Shown here: positions 50,470 to 59,124 of the stretch, in pieces
Layout: the number at the start of each line of letters is the position of its first letter
Numbering within the stretch: position 1 is the stretch's first letter
Source: QHXM01 sp963697975
Lineage (GTDB): Bacteria > Acidobacteriota > Blastocatellia > Pyrinomonadales > Pyrinomonadaceae
Reading direction: 5' to 3'
Assembly: GCA_963697975.1 (NCBI GenBank)
Contig: OY969111.1
Location: 3,782,001 to 3,846,000, forward strand
Length of the DNA: 64,000 nt
Position numbers and translations under genes: made by a program
Notes under the pieces: generated by a model
Database searches by the model: none
Told to the model about the DNA's origin: nothing
Seen by the model: only the letters and a program-made list of their open reading frames with translations

Positions 50470-51662
50470 AAGCAGACACAGGCTCAACTCTCGATGCGGT
50501 TCAGACGCTTGAAGACCGCTTCCAACTTGAGACATACAAGAAAATGCCTGTGGCGGCAGAGCGCGGGCAGGGCGTCTGGCTGATTGCTTCCGACGGCGAG
50601 CGTTATCTCGATCTTTATGGCGGGCACGCCGTCGCCGGAACAGGACATTGCCACCCGCGCGTGGTTGCGGCTATCAAAGCGCAGGCCGAAACCTTGCTCT
50701 TCTACTCGAACCTCGTTTACTCGGAAGTGCGTGCGCGTACGGCTGAGCGTTTGGTCTCGCTCGCGCCTCGCCCTATCAGCAAAGCGTTCTTCTGCAACTC
50801 TGGCACGGAAGCCAACGAGAACGCGATGCGAATGGCGCGGATGGCGACCCGTCGAGAGAAGATAATAACTTTCACGGGCAGCTTTCATGGACGAACCGCA
50901 GATGCGATCAGCGCGACCGGACTGGGTAAGTATCGTGAGCTTGGGCGACCAAACGTGCCGGGGCATCTGTTCGCGGAATTTGGCGACATCGCAGCGGTCG
51001 AAAAATTAGCTGACGAAGAGGTCGCCGCGATCATGCTTGAGCCGGTTCAATCAATGGCCGGTGTGCGGATGGCTGAGGCGGACTTTTATCAAAGCCTGCG
51101 CGAGTTGGCGGATGCGCGCGGGATTCTTTTGATCTACGACGAAGTGCAAACGGGCGTCGGGCGTACGGGTGAATGGTTTTTCGCTGGAAGCGAGGCGGGA
51201 GGCCGGGTTGTGCCGGACATTATCACGCTGGCGAAATCGCTTGGCAGCGGCGTCCCCGTCGGCGCGTGCCTCGTTAATGAACAGGTCGCGGCGCACATTA
51301 AAGAGAATGATCTGGGGACGACCTTCGGCGGCGGGATGCTGGCGATGGCGGCGGTCCTGGCGACGCTCGAAGCGATTGAAGCCGACGCGATGTTAGAGAA
51401 TGTGAAACGGGTTGAGAGTTATCTGCGCAAGCGTCTGGCGGAGATTCCGCAGGTCTTCGGCGTGCGGGGCTTGGGTTTCTTGCTTGGAGTGGAGTTCAAA
51501 GAGAAGGCTGCGCCGATTCATCAGGCGTTGCTTGAGCGACGCATCATCACGGGCACGTCGAGCGATGCGAATGTCTTGAGGCTGCTTCCGCCTCTGTGTT
51601 TGGGACGCGAAGAGGTTGATTTGTTCGTTGATGCTTTGAATGCAGTGATGGGTGATGGGTGA
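50466..51662 (+). CDS. argD: Acetylornithine aminotransferase
   Basis: A 398-residue class III PLP aminotransferase. It has YLDLYGGHAVAGTGHCHPRV, CNSGTEANENAMRMAR, ITFTGSFHGRTADAISATG, GILLIYDEVQTGVGRTGEWF and ITLAKSLGSGVPVGACL with the Schiff-base Lys in LAKSLG. It converts N-acetyl-glutamate semialdehyde to N-acetyl-ornithine. In this operon the product probably goes straight to the acyl-ornithine carbamoyltransferase encoded next. The stop codon lies in the left arm of hairpin H10. Confidence 0.93.
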   Translation: MKADTGSTLDAVQTLEDRFQLETYKKMPVAAERGQGVWLIASDGERYLDLYGGHAVAGTGHCHPRVVAAIKAQAETLLFYSNLVYSEVRARTAERLVSLAPRPISKAFFCNSGTEANENAMRMARMATRREKIITFTGSFHGRTADAISATGLGKYRELGRPNVPGHLFAEFGDIAAVEKLADEEVAAIMLEPVQSMAGVRMAEADFYQSLRELADARGILLIYDEVQTGVGRTGEWFFAGSEAGGRVVPDIITLAKSLGSGVPVGACLVNEQVAAHIKENDLGTTFGGGMLAMAAVLATLEAIEADAMLENVKRVESYLRKRLAEIPQVFGVRGLGFLLGVEFKEKAAPIHQALLERRIITGTSSDANVLRLLPPLCLGREEVDLFVDALNAVMGDG

Positions 51663-51710
51663 TGGGTAAGAACCTGCTTTCTCTTATCACCCATCACCCA
51701 CCACTTATTT
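51645..51710. repeat. Heptad inverted repeat H10 (GATGGGT type) between argD and argF'
   Basis: The left arm (51647-51670) has GATGGGT three times and encodes the last residues of ArgD (VMGDG) and its stop. The right arm (about 51683-51704) reads TATCACC, CATCACC, CACCACT. Same unit as H6 between livH and livM. Confidence 0.87.
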
Positions 51711-51713
51711 ATT

Positions 51714-52727
51714 ATGCCGAGAGACTTTCTGACAACAGGAGATTGGACGCGCGACGAGCTTGAGGGCTTGATCGAGTCGGCGCTTCGTTTCAAGCGGGGC
51801 GATGAGGCGAGGAAACTGCTCGCGGGGCGATCAGTTGCGCTCGTCTTCTTCAACCCATCTCTCAGAACGCGCGCTTCGATGCAGGTTGGTATTTTCGAGC
51901 TTGGCGGAAACGCGGTCATGCTTGAGCCGGGCGGAACGAGTTGGACGCTTGAGCATCGCGAAGGCGTGGTGATGGATGGAGACAAGACAGAGCACGTCGC
52001 GGAGTTTGTGCGCGTGCTTGGGAGATACTGCGCCGGTCTTGGTGTGAGAACTTTCGCGGCTCTCAAGGATTGGGAAGAGGAGCGGCGCGACCCCATCTTG
52101 AATGCGTTTGCGAGATATTCTGACGTGCCGTTGATTAATCTCGAATCGGCGATGCATCATCCGTGTCAGGCTCTGGCGGACATGATGACGGTGCGCGAGA
52201 AACTGGGCACGGGACGCAAGCGCGTGCTGCTCACCTGGGCATGGCATCCAAAGCCGCTGCCGATGGCCGTGCCGAACAGCTTTGCGCTGGCGGCGGCGCA
52301 GATGGGACATGACCTCGTGATAGCGCATCCGCGCGGCTACGAGTTGGACGAAGAGTTAATGCGGGACATCGCAGGTCAGGTGGAGAGCGCGGGCGCGTCT
52401 TTGACAGTGACGAATGATGTGGACGAAGCCTTTGAAGGCGCAGAGGTCGTGTACGCGAAAAGCTGGGGCAGCCGACGGTTTTACGGTGCGCCGGAAAAGG
52501 ATATGGAAGAGCGCGCCGCGCATCACGCGTCATGGATAGTTGACGAGCAGAAGATGGCGCGCACGCGCTCCGGGCTTTTCATGCACTGCCTGCCCGTGCG
52601 CCGCAACGTCATCGTCACGGATGGCGTGATTGATTCTCCGTCTTCGGTCGTGATTGACGAAGCTGAGAATCGCCTGCACGCTCAGAAAGCCGTGATGGCG
52701 AAACTGCTGGGAGGGTTGGAGCGATGA
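51714..52727 (+). CDS. argF': N-acyl-ornithine carbamoyltransferase (acetyl- or succinyl-ornithine type)
   Basis: A 337-residue transcarbamylase. The carbamoyl-phosphate site is FFNPSLRTRASMQVG, with HHPCQALADMM and the C-terminal HCLPVRRNV. Features that separate it from normal ornithine carbamoyltransferase and match the Xanthomonas/Bacteroides acyl-ornithine enzymes are the insertion LEPGGTSWTLEHREGVVMDG, then LTWAWHPKPLPMAVPNS, VVYAKSWGSRRFYG and DEAENRLHAQKAVMA. It would make N-acyl-citrulline, so a deacylase acting on that is needed later. Whether acetyl or succinyl is used is not settled here. Confidence 0.88.
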   Translation: MPRDFLTTGDWTRDELEGLIESALRFKRGDEARKLLAGRSVALVFFNPSLRTRASMQVGIFELGGNAVMLEPGGTSWTLEHREGVVMDGDKTEHVAEFVRVLGRYCAGLGVRTFAALKDWEEERRDPILNAFARYSDVPLINLESAMHHPCQALADMMTVREKLGTGRKRVLLTWAWHPKPLPMAVPNSFALAAAQMGHDLVIAHPRGYELDEELMRDIAGQVESAGASLTVTNDVDEAFEGAEVVYAKSWGSRRFYGAPEKDMEERAAHHASWIVDEQKMARTRSGLFMHCLPVRRNVIVTDGVIDSPSSVVIDEAENRLHAQKAVMAKLLGGLER

Positions 52728-53638
52728 CGACACAGCCGCGACTCGACGTTGCCAATCAACTCCGGCTCGACTTGCTGCGCGAGGCGTTGCCCTACATTCA
52801 ACGGTTTCAGGGCAAGACGTTCGTCGTCAAGCTGTCGGGCAAAGCCACTGAAGATGCCGCGAACCTTGCCTCGCTCGCCGAAGAGTTGGCTTTGATTCAT
52901 CAGGTCGGAATCCGTCTCTGCGTCATTCACGGCGGCGGAAAGCAGTTGTCCGAACTGGCTTCGCTGATGGGCGTGGAGCAGACGATCATCAACGGGCGGC
53001 GCGTGACCGATGATGCGACGCTTGAGATGGCGAAGATGATTTTTGCGGGCAAGATCAACACGGACATCTTAGCGGCGCTCAGGAACAAGGGCGTGGAAGC
53101 CGTCGGGTTGTCGGGCGTTGACGGCAACATCGTTCACGCGGAGCGACGCCCGCCCAAAGAGATTTTGAATCGTGCGACGGGCGAGCACGAGCATGTGGAT
53201 TTCGGTCACGTCGGAGACGTGGTCGAGATAAATACGCGGTTGCTGTGTGTGCTGCTTGATAAAGGATATTTGCCCGTCATCTCTTCGCTCGGCGCAGACA
53301 GGGAAGGGATGGTCTTCAACATCAACGCCGACACGATTGCCTCGGAGATTGCCGTGCAGTTGGAGGCTGAAAAGTTGATTCTGCTCTCGGACGTTGACGG
53401 CATCTATTTGCGGGAGGGCGAGCCGGAGACGAAACTCTCGCGGCTCTCAATTGATGATGCCGAAAATCTGGTGAGTGAAGGCAAGGCAACCGGGGGCATG
53501 ATTCCGAAACTTCAGAGCATCACAGACCTCTTGCGTCGCGGAGTGAAAAGCGCGCACATCATCAACGGTCGAGCACGCAATGCGCTGCTCGCAGAAGTCT
53601 TCACGGACGATGGAACCGGGACGATGATCGGGGTGTAA
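52724..53638 (+). CDS. argB: Acetylglutamate kinase
   Basis: A 304-residue amino acid kinase, second step of arginine synthesis. FVVKLSGKATEDAANLAS is the ATP site (Ser in place of the more usual Gly), LCVIHGGGKQLSELASLMG binds substrate, VVEINTRLLCVLLDKGYLPVIS and ILLSDVDGIYL follow, and KATGGMIPKLQSI near the end is diagnostic. Like the preceding carbamoyltransferase, it might take an N-succinylated substrate in some lineages. ATGA overlap with argF'. It ends the cluster. Confidence 0.93.
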   Translation: MTTQPRLDVANQLRLDLLREALPYIQRFQGKTFVVKLSGKATEDAANLASLAEELALIHQVGIRLCVIHGGGKQLSELASLMGVEQTIINGRRVTDDATLEMAKMIFAGKINTDILAALRNKGVEAVGLSGVDGNIVHAERRPPKEILNRATGEHEHVDFGHVGDVVEINTRLLCVLLDKGYLPVISSLGADREGMVFNINADTIASEIAVQLEAEKLILLSDVDGIYLREGEPETKLSRLSIDDAENLVSEGKATGGMIPKLQSITDLLRRGVKSAHIINGRARNALLAEVFTDDGTGTMIGV

Positions 53639-53661
53639 TTTCATCAGGTATACAGAGACAG

Positions 53662-53767
53662 GAATTTAACAGGATGGACAGGATAGATAGGATAAAGAAA
53701 ATCATTCAGTCCTGTTGACCTGCCTTGTCTTTTTAATCCTGCGCATCCTGTCTATCCTGTTAAATTC
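53662..53767. repeat. AACAGGAT-type inverted repeat
   Basis: The left arm begins GAATTTAACAGGATGGACAG; the right arm, read inverted, begins GAATTTAACAGGATAGACAG. Units of about 9 bases (xACAGGATx) repeat within each arm. It lies between convergent argB and the repeat lipoprotein and may end transcription of both. Confidence 0.8.
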
Positions 53768-53779
53768 TTTTCTACCTTC

Positions 53780-54931
53780 TCAATCCTCACTACCACGATC
53801 ACGCAACTCAACCAGTTCATCAAGCGACAGGTTATTGTGGCCGCGCGCTTTCATCTTCTGGATGAAGGTGGCGGTGACTCCGTGATCGCGCAGGCGGATG
53901 AGTTGTTCTACGGGCACGCGTTCATAACCATGTCCTTTGAGTTCCCTGATGAAATTCGCGCTGACGCCGTGATCTCTCAATTCAATTAATTGCTCGACGG
54001 AGAGCTTGACGTATCCCAGTTCCTCAAGCTCTTTGGCGAACTTCGGACTGATGCCGTGATCTCGCATGTCAACGAGTCTGGTCAGGGGAAGACGATCATA
54101 GCCAGCTTCGCGCAGCCATTTGATGAACTCCGGGGTGACGCCGTGATCTCTCGTTCTGACGAGTTCTTCGGCAGGGATGCGTTCGTAGCCGAGCGCGGCG
54201 AGTTCGCGTATGAAGTTGAGTGTGACGCCGTGATCCCTCATCTCAATCAGGGAATCAATTGAGCGCAGCTTGTAGCCCATCGCTTTGAGTCCCTGCACGT
54301 ATTCAAGACGAACTCCATGCTCTCCCATCATGACGAGTTGATCGAGGCTGGGACGCTCATATCCTTGTGACTTCAACTCTGCGATGAAGGCGAGGCTGAC
54401 ATCGTGCAAGGCCATCGAAAACTGCTGGTCTGCGGAAGGCGTGCCGAAGCCCTGCGATTTCAATTCGGCACTGTAAGCGGGATTCAGAGAGAAGACGAAA
54501 TGGCCTGAGCCGTTGCCGTCTTTGAACCAGCCTTCGCAATTGAACGTGCCCGCATCGCGCTTGAGTTGAAACTGAACGCGCCCGCCAGCGCTCGACATAG
54601 CCTGCTCACGCGTCAGCCCCTGCAACTGGGCAGGCGCGATGCCGAAAGAGTTATTGCTGAAGCCGTAGCCGTTTTTGCCCTCACGCTGGTAGCGCAAAGA
54701 TAATTGAACCTTATCTTCCCCGGTCTTGAACTCTATCAGCCATTGACCATCGAAGGATGTCTGGACACCGCTGACCGCGCTTCCTCCGCTCGCATCATTC
54801 GTGTAAGACGCCGGAGCGCAAGCCCAGAGCAGCGCGCACGCGGCGATGATTGCCACCGACCATGTTCTGTAATTTGGAATCAAGCGACGGACGCCGCGAC
54901 GCGCTCCACCGGAGTTATTGAGCTTATTCAT
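53780..54931 (-). CDS. Lipoprotein-like protein with seven 29-residue helical repeats
   Basis: A 383-residue exported protein. The membrane segment ends in LLWAC, a plausible lipobox. A beta domain of about 100 residues follows (GQWLIEFKTGEDKVQLSLRY). From about residue 160 there are seven units of 29 residues of the type RDHGVTPEFIKWLREAGYDR and then LPLTRLVDM, each likely a helix pair. Similar repeats occur at the C-terminus of some M56 (BlaR-type) peptidases, from memory; here there is no peptidase domain. Function unknown; the repeats suggest protein binding at the cell surface or in the periplasm. Confidence 0.75.
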   Translation of the reverse strand: MNKLNNSGGARRGVRRLIPNYRTWSVAIIAACALLWACAPASYTNDASGGSAVSGVQTSFDGQWLIEFKTGEDKVQLSLRYQREGKNGYGFSNNSFGIAPAQLQGLTREQAMSSAGGRVQFQLKRDAGTFNCEGWFKDGNGSGHFVFSLNPAYSAELKSQGFGTPSADQQFSMALHDVSLAFIAELKSQGYERPSLDQLVMMGEHGVRLEYVQGLKAMGYKLRSIDSLIEMRDHGVTLNFIRELAALGYERIPAEELVRTRDHGVTPEFIKWLREAGYDRLPLTRLVDMRDHGISPKFAKELEELGYVKLSVEQLIELRDHGVSANFIRELKGHGYERVPVEQLIRLRDHGVTATFIQKMKARGHNNLSLDELVELRDRGSED

Positions 54932-55082
54932 CTGTTGAGTCTCCTGGCTTCTATCAACTGTTGACGAGATTGGCTTGAGATTGCCCCGCTGGTTCTAACC
55001 CTCTTTTGAAGGTAAACACCGCTCGCGCCCGTTTTGTGGCAGGAATCTTAGACTTTTCTTTCCGGATGGTGAAGTATTTTGA

Positions 55083-55111
55083 TTGCACCAATCACTGACG
55101 AATCATACAAT
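55083..55111 (+). promoter_or_regulatory. Probable sigma70 promoter of the SEFIR-NB-ARC gene
   Basis: TTGCAC (55083-55088), 17-base spacer, TACAAT (55106-55111), followed about 30 bases later by AGAGGAG and the start codon. It indicates that the immune-like gene has its own constitutive-looking promoter. Confidence 0.5.
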
Positions 55112-55144
55112 GCGCGCTTCATCGCGTAGAGGAGACCGCACAAA

Positions 55145-57913
55145 ATGGCTGGCCCTGACACTCACCCTCCGAAAGTCCTCATCAGCTATAGCCACGATTC
55201 GCCCGAGCACGCCGACCGTGTGCGGGAGCTATCAGATCGCCTGCGCGCCGAAGGGATTGATTGCATTCTGGATCAATATGTAGTCTCCCCGCCGGAAGGC
55301 TGGCCGCTCTGGATGGACAAGCAGATACGCGACGCAGACTTCGTGTTGATGATTTGCACGGAAACCTACTATCGCCGCGTGATGGGAGAAGAGACGCCGG
55401 GCATAGGTCTCGGCGTTCGCTGGGAAGGCCAGCTAATCTATCAACACCTTTCCAACGCAGGGATGCTGAACACGACGTTTATTCCAGTGCTGCTTGAATC
55501 GGGCAAATTCGAGCATATCCCCACGCCGGTGCAAGGCGTCGTACATTACTTCGCTCAAACGGAAGAAGGTTACGAAGACCTTTATCGTCGTCTCACCAAC
55601 CAGCCTGAGCATCTGAAGCCTGAGCTTGGCAAGGTGCGAAAGTTGCCGCCGGTTGCAAAGTTGCAGCCGCTTGAACCGAAAGAACGCAAGCAGGATTTCT
55701 TCGCCTCAACACTGATGAATTTACCTTTCGAGCGCAATCCCTTCTTCACAGGCCGCGATAAGATTCTGGAAGACTTGCACCGCGCGTTCACCAAAAACAG
55801 CACTACGCCGCCGATACAGGTAGTCAGCGGTCTCGGCGGACTCGGCAAGACGCAGACCGCCATCGAGTATGCCTACCAGCATCGTGAGGATTACGCGTAT
55901 GTGTTTTGGGTGAGGGCTGATTCGCTCTTGGCGTTGAGTACGGGCTTCGTCGAGATCGCAAGACTTCTGAACTTGCCGGAGAAGGACGCCCAAAGCCCCG
56001 ACGATACTGTTTGCGCTGTGAATCGGTGGCTTGAAAGCAATTCCGGCTGGCTACTCATCTTTGACAACGCCGACGAGCCGGAGTCGCTCAAGGAATTCCG
56101 CCCACGCAACGCCAAAGGTCATGTCCTGCTAACCTCGCGCGCACAGGTCTTTGACACACTGGGCATCGTCAAGCCTCTCGAGATAGACGCCATGTTGCCT
56201 GAAGAGGCGCTTGAGTTTCTCTTCACACGCACGGGGCGCGACGACGACAATGCTGCGGAGAGAGAGGCAGCGGCGCAACTCGCAGGAGAACTTGGCTACC
56301 TGCCACTGGCGCTCGAACAGGCCGGGGCATTTATCACGGCGAAGAAGGCCCGTTTTCGGGACTATCTTGCCAGTTATCGCAAACGCCGTCTGGAATTGCT
56401 GAAAGAGTCCGGCCCGGTTGCAGGAGACTACCCCGAATCGGTCGCGACTACGTGGGCAATAAACTTTCAGGAGGTTAAGGAAGTATCCGAAGCGGCATCT
56501 GACCTGCTGCGCGTCAGCGCGTTCCTGAGTCCCGACAGGATTCCTCTTGAACTGATAACAAAAGGAAAGGCGGAACTCGGAGACGCACTCTCAGCCGCGC
56601 TTGCCGAGGTGGATGATGATCCGCTCGCTCTCAATCAAGTGTTGGAACCGCTGACTCGCTACTCCTTCATCCGCTTTGATAGCGATTCGCAAACGTACAG
56701 CATCCACCGTCTTGTGCAAGAGGTATTGAGAGACGGGATGGATGCAGACATCCAACGGCTCTGGGCCAAACGTATCATCCGCGCATTGGATCAAGCGTTC
56801 CCGTATGTGGAGTTTAACGATTGGCCATTATGCGAGCGTCTCCTTCCTCATGCCAAGGCTGCTGCGAAGCTGATTGAGAAGTGGGATCTCACGTTTGAAG
56901 AGGCAGCGCGACTTCTCAACCAAGCGGCTTTCTACAGTTCCGAGAGAGGCCAATATGCTGATGCGGTGCTACTCACCAAGCGATCTCTGGCAATTAGAGA
57001 GAAGGGATTGGGGGTAGATCATCCCCACGTGGCGCAAAGCTTCAACAACCTAGCCGTATTGTATGACAGCCAAGGTAAGTACGCCGAATCGGAGTCGCTC
57101 TACAAACGATCACTGGCAATCTACGAGAAGGCGATGGGGCCAGACCATCCAGACGTGGCGTTGAGCCTTAACAACTTGGCAGAATTCTACCGCAAACTGG
57201 GCAAGCACATCGAAGCCGCGCCGCTCTACAAACGATCTCTGGCAATCAGAGAGAAGGCGTTGGAGCCAGATCATCCCGACATGGCGCAAAGCTTCAACAA
57301 CCTAGCTATGTTCTATTACGAGCAAGGCAAGTACGCCGAAGCGGAGCCGCTATTCAAACGATCACTGGCAATCTACGAGAAGGCAATGGGGTCAGACCAT
57401 CCCAACGTGGCGGTGAGCCTTAACAACTTGGCAGAATTCTACCGCGAACAAGGTAAGCACATCGAAGCCGCGCCGCTCTACAAGCGATCTCTGGCAATCA
57501 AAGAGAAGGCGCTGGGGCCAGATCATCCTGGCGTGGCATTGAGTTTCAATAACCTGGCGTTGCTTTATCATGCACAAGGCAAGTACACCGAAGCGGAGCC
57601 GCTATTCAAACGATCACTGGCGATACTTGAGAAGGCACTAGGGCCAGATCATCCCGATACGGCGCAGAGCTTACACAACTTGGCGATGCTCTATGGCGCG
57701 CAAGGCATGTACATTGAGTCGGAGCCGTTATTCAAGCGATCACTGGCGATCTATGAGAAGGCAATGGGGTCAGACCATCCTAATGTAGCGGTAATTCTGA
57801 AGAACTACGCCGCTCTCCTACGCGCGACGCAACGCGATGCTGAGGCGGCAGAAATGGAAGCCCGCGCCACAGCCATCCGAGCTAAGAATGCTCAAACGGA
57901 TTCGGCAGAGTGA
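55145..57913 (+). CDS. SEFIR-NB-ARC-TPR STAND protein (candidate immune sensor)
   Basis: A 922-residue three-part protein. Residues 9-150 form a SEFIR/TIR-like domain (KVLISYSHDSPEHADRVREL, PPEGWPLWMDKQIRDADFVL, CTETYYRR). The NB-ARC ATPase starts near 200: P-loop SGLGGLGKTQTA (228-239), Walker B WLLIFDNAD (302-310), HVLLTSR and LGYLPLALEQAGAFI. From about 570 come kinesin-light-chain-like TPR units of 42 residues (NNLAEFYRxxGKHIEAAPLY), at least seven. STAND proteins of this layout sense a ligand with the repeats, oligomerise and fire the N-terminal domain; several such designs defend against phage. The gene stands alone with its own promoter. Confidence 0.88.
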   Translation: MAGPDTHPPKVLISYSHDSPEHADRVRELSDRLRAEGIDCILDQYVVSPPEGWPLWMDKQIRDADFVLMICTETYYRRVMGEETPGIGLGVRWEGQLIYQHLSNAGMLNTTFIPVLLESGKFEHIPTPVQGVVHYFAQTEEGYEDLYRRLTNQPEHLKPELGKVRKLPPVAKLQPLEPKERKQDFFASTLMNLPFERNPFFTGRDKILEDLHRAFTKNSTTPPIQVVSGLGGLGKTQTAIEYAYQHREDYAYVFWVRADSLLALSTGFVEIARLLNLPEKDAQSPDDTVCAVNRWLESNSGWLLIFDNADEPESLKEFRPRNAKGHVLLTSRAQVFDTLGIVKPLEIDAMLPEEALEFLFTRTGRDDDNAAEREAAAQLAGELGYLPLALEQAGAFITAKKARFRDYLASYRKRRLELLKESGPVAGDYPESVATTWAINFQEVKEVSEAASDLLRVSAFLSPDRIPLELITKGKAELGDALSAALAEVDDDPLALNQVLEPLTRYSFIRFDSDSQTYSIHRLVQEVLRDGMDADIQRLWAKRIIRALDQAFPYVEFNDWPLCERLLPHAKAAAKLIEKWDLTFEEAARLLNQAAFYSSERGQYADAVLLTKRSLAIREKGLGVDHPHVAQSFNNLAVLYDSQGKYAESESLYKRSLAIYEKAMGPDHPDVALSLNNLAEFYRKLGKHIEAAPLYKRSLAIREKALEPDHPDMAQSFNNLAMFYYEQGKYAEAEPLFKRSLAIYEKAMGSDHPNVAVSLNNLAEFYREQGKHIEAAPLYKRSLAIKEKALGPDHPGVALSFNNLALLYHAQGKYTEAEPLFKRSLAILEKALGPDHPDTAQSLHNLAMLYGAQGMYIESEPLFKRSLAIYEKAMGSDHPNVAVILKNYAALLRATQRDAEAAEMEARATAIRAKNAQTDSAE

Positions 57914-57973
57914 TAAGGGCGCAGGGCTGCTGCGTCTATCACTCTGCCGAAGGGTGCGCGAGGGCGCGGGCGC

Positions 57974-58906
57974 TTAACGCCAGTACCCGACGATGTAGTC
58001 TTTGCGGTTCGGGCGGGTGTTGTTGCGCCCGATGAAGCATTGCCTTGAAGAGCCGCTGGCGACTCCGAGAGCCTGTTCGGCATCGCCCCGGTTAGCCAGC
58101 ATTTGCATGCGGGAGCTGCCATCGGTCAGCAGCCAGCCGCTTGCGCCCTCGTTCCTGATCTCAAGGCTGCTCGGGTTGTAGGAGATGCAATCTTCGCCCG
58201 GAATCGTGGTCGTACTACCGGAATCTCCCGTCCAGTATTCCATGATGAAGTCCTGGCGGTTCGGGCGGCGATTGTCGCGTCCGATGAAGCAGTGCGCCGT
58301 GTGCCTTCTGGCTAAGGCCAAAGCTCTCACGGCATCCATCCTGTTATCCAACATGAGCATCCGCGAACTACCATCAGTTAACAGCCAGCCGCGTGCGCCT
58401 TCGTTTTCAATTCGCAGGTTGTTCGGGTTATAAGAGAGGCAGTCCTGACGCCCTCCGCCGCCACCGCCACCGCCTCCCCCACCACCCGCGCGCGCGAAGG
58501 TGTAGGTGCTGACGAAAGCCGTGCGCCCGCTACCGTCTGTGAAGCGGTCGTAGACATCTGCCTGAAGGCGTCCGCCGCTCACGGGGCGGATGATGAAGAG
58601 CGATTCGTTGAAGCCGGACCTGAAGATGGCCGAGACTGCCTGAGCCGAAGTGTTCAGGTTGGATGTCACGCTCGGGCCGTAAGCGAAACCGCCAACCGTG
58701 CCCAGGTCGCAATCGGCGGGAGAACATTGACCCCACGCACGCACTCTAACGCTTGGGCTGGTGTCAATCTGTATTCTGGTGATTCCAGGAGTGGCAGGGT
58801 CTGTGTTTCGCCAGTTACCCTGAAACCTGCTGAGCTGTGCGGAAGCGCTCGCCTGCGCGAGGAGTACGAGACAGGTGAGGATCAAACCTGAAAATAATTT
58901 TCGCAT
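57974..58906 (-). CDS. Secreted protein with two tandem Cys-containing domains and a polyglycine linker
   Basis: A 310-residue exported protein. ATG 58906 was chosen for the GGAGGG seven bases upstream and the signal peptide right after (LFSGLILTCLVLLAQASASA). The first domain (about 25-150) starts FQGNWRNTDPATPGITRIQI and is beta-rich. Twelve glycines follow, then two copies of a domain of about 70 residues: DCLSYNPNNLRIENEGARGW, LLTDGSSRMLMLDNRMDAV, CFIGRDNRRPNRQDFI, EYW, and the second copy with DCISYNPSSLEIRNEGASGW. The repeats are about 65% alike. Function unknown; an extracellular binding role is possible. Confidence 0.75.
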   Translation of the reverse strand: MRKLFSGLILTCLVLLAQASASAQLSRFQGNWRNTDPATPGITRIQIDTSPSVRVRAWGQCSPADCDLGTVGGFAYGPSVTSNLNTSAQAVSAIFRSGFNESLFIIRPVSGGRLQADVYDRFTDGSGRTAFVSTYTFARAGGGGGGGGGGGGRQDCLSYNPNNLRIENEGARGWLLTDGSSRMLMLDNRMDAVRALALARRHTAHCFIGRDNRRPNRQDFIMEYWTGDSGSTTTIPGEDCISYNPSSLEIRNEGASGWLLTDGSSRMQMLANRGDAEQALGVASGSSRQCFIGRNNTRPNRKDYIVGYWR

Positions 58907-59124
58907 GACGATTCCCTCCTTGCCGAACGCGTTGGCAATAACCATACCAGCCACCTCTTGAAGCGCCTCCAGCTCAAGATTGATGTGTATAACGCAGGTT
59001 CTCATCTTCTTGAAGGGAAGCTGCGGTGTCTACCAAAACGCACACCTGGCCTTAGCCGCTGTAGACATATGTTGACAGCTTCTATTTGACGCCTCGCGCG
59101 AAAGCGTCTGACAATCATCCTTTG

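Noticed and set aside
56950..57800. Possible CRISPR-like regular DNA repeats
   Set aside because: The 126/252-bp periodicity is coding TPR sequence. The heptad elements also lack spacers and have no cas genes nearby.
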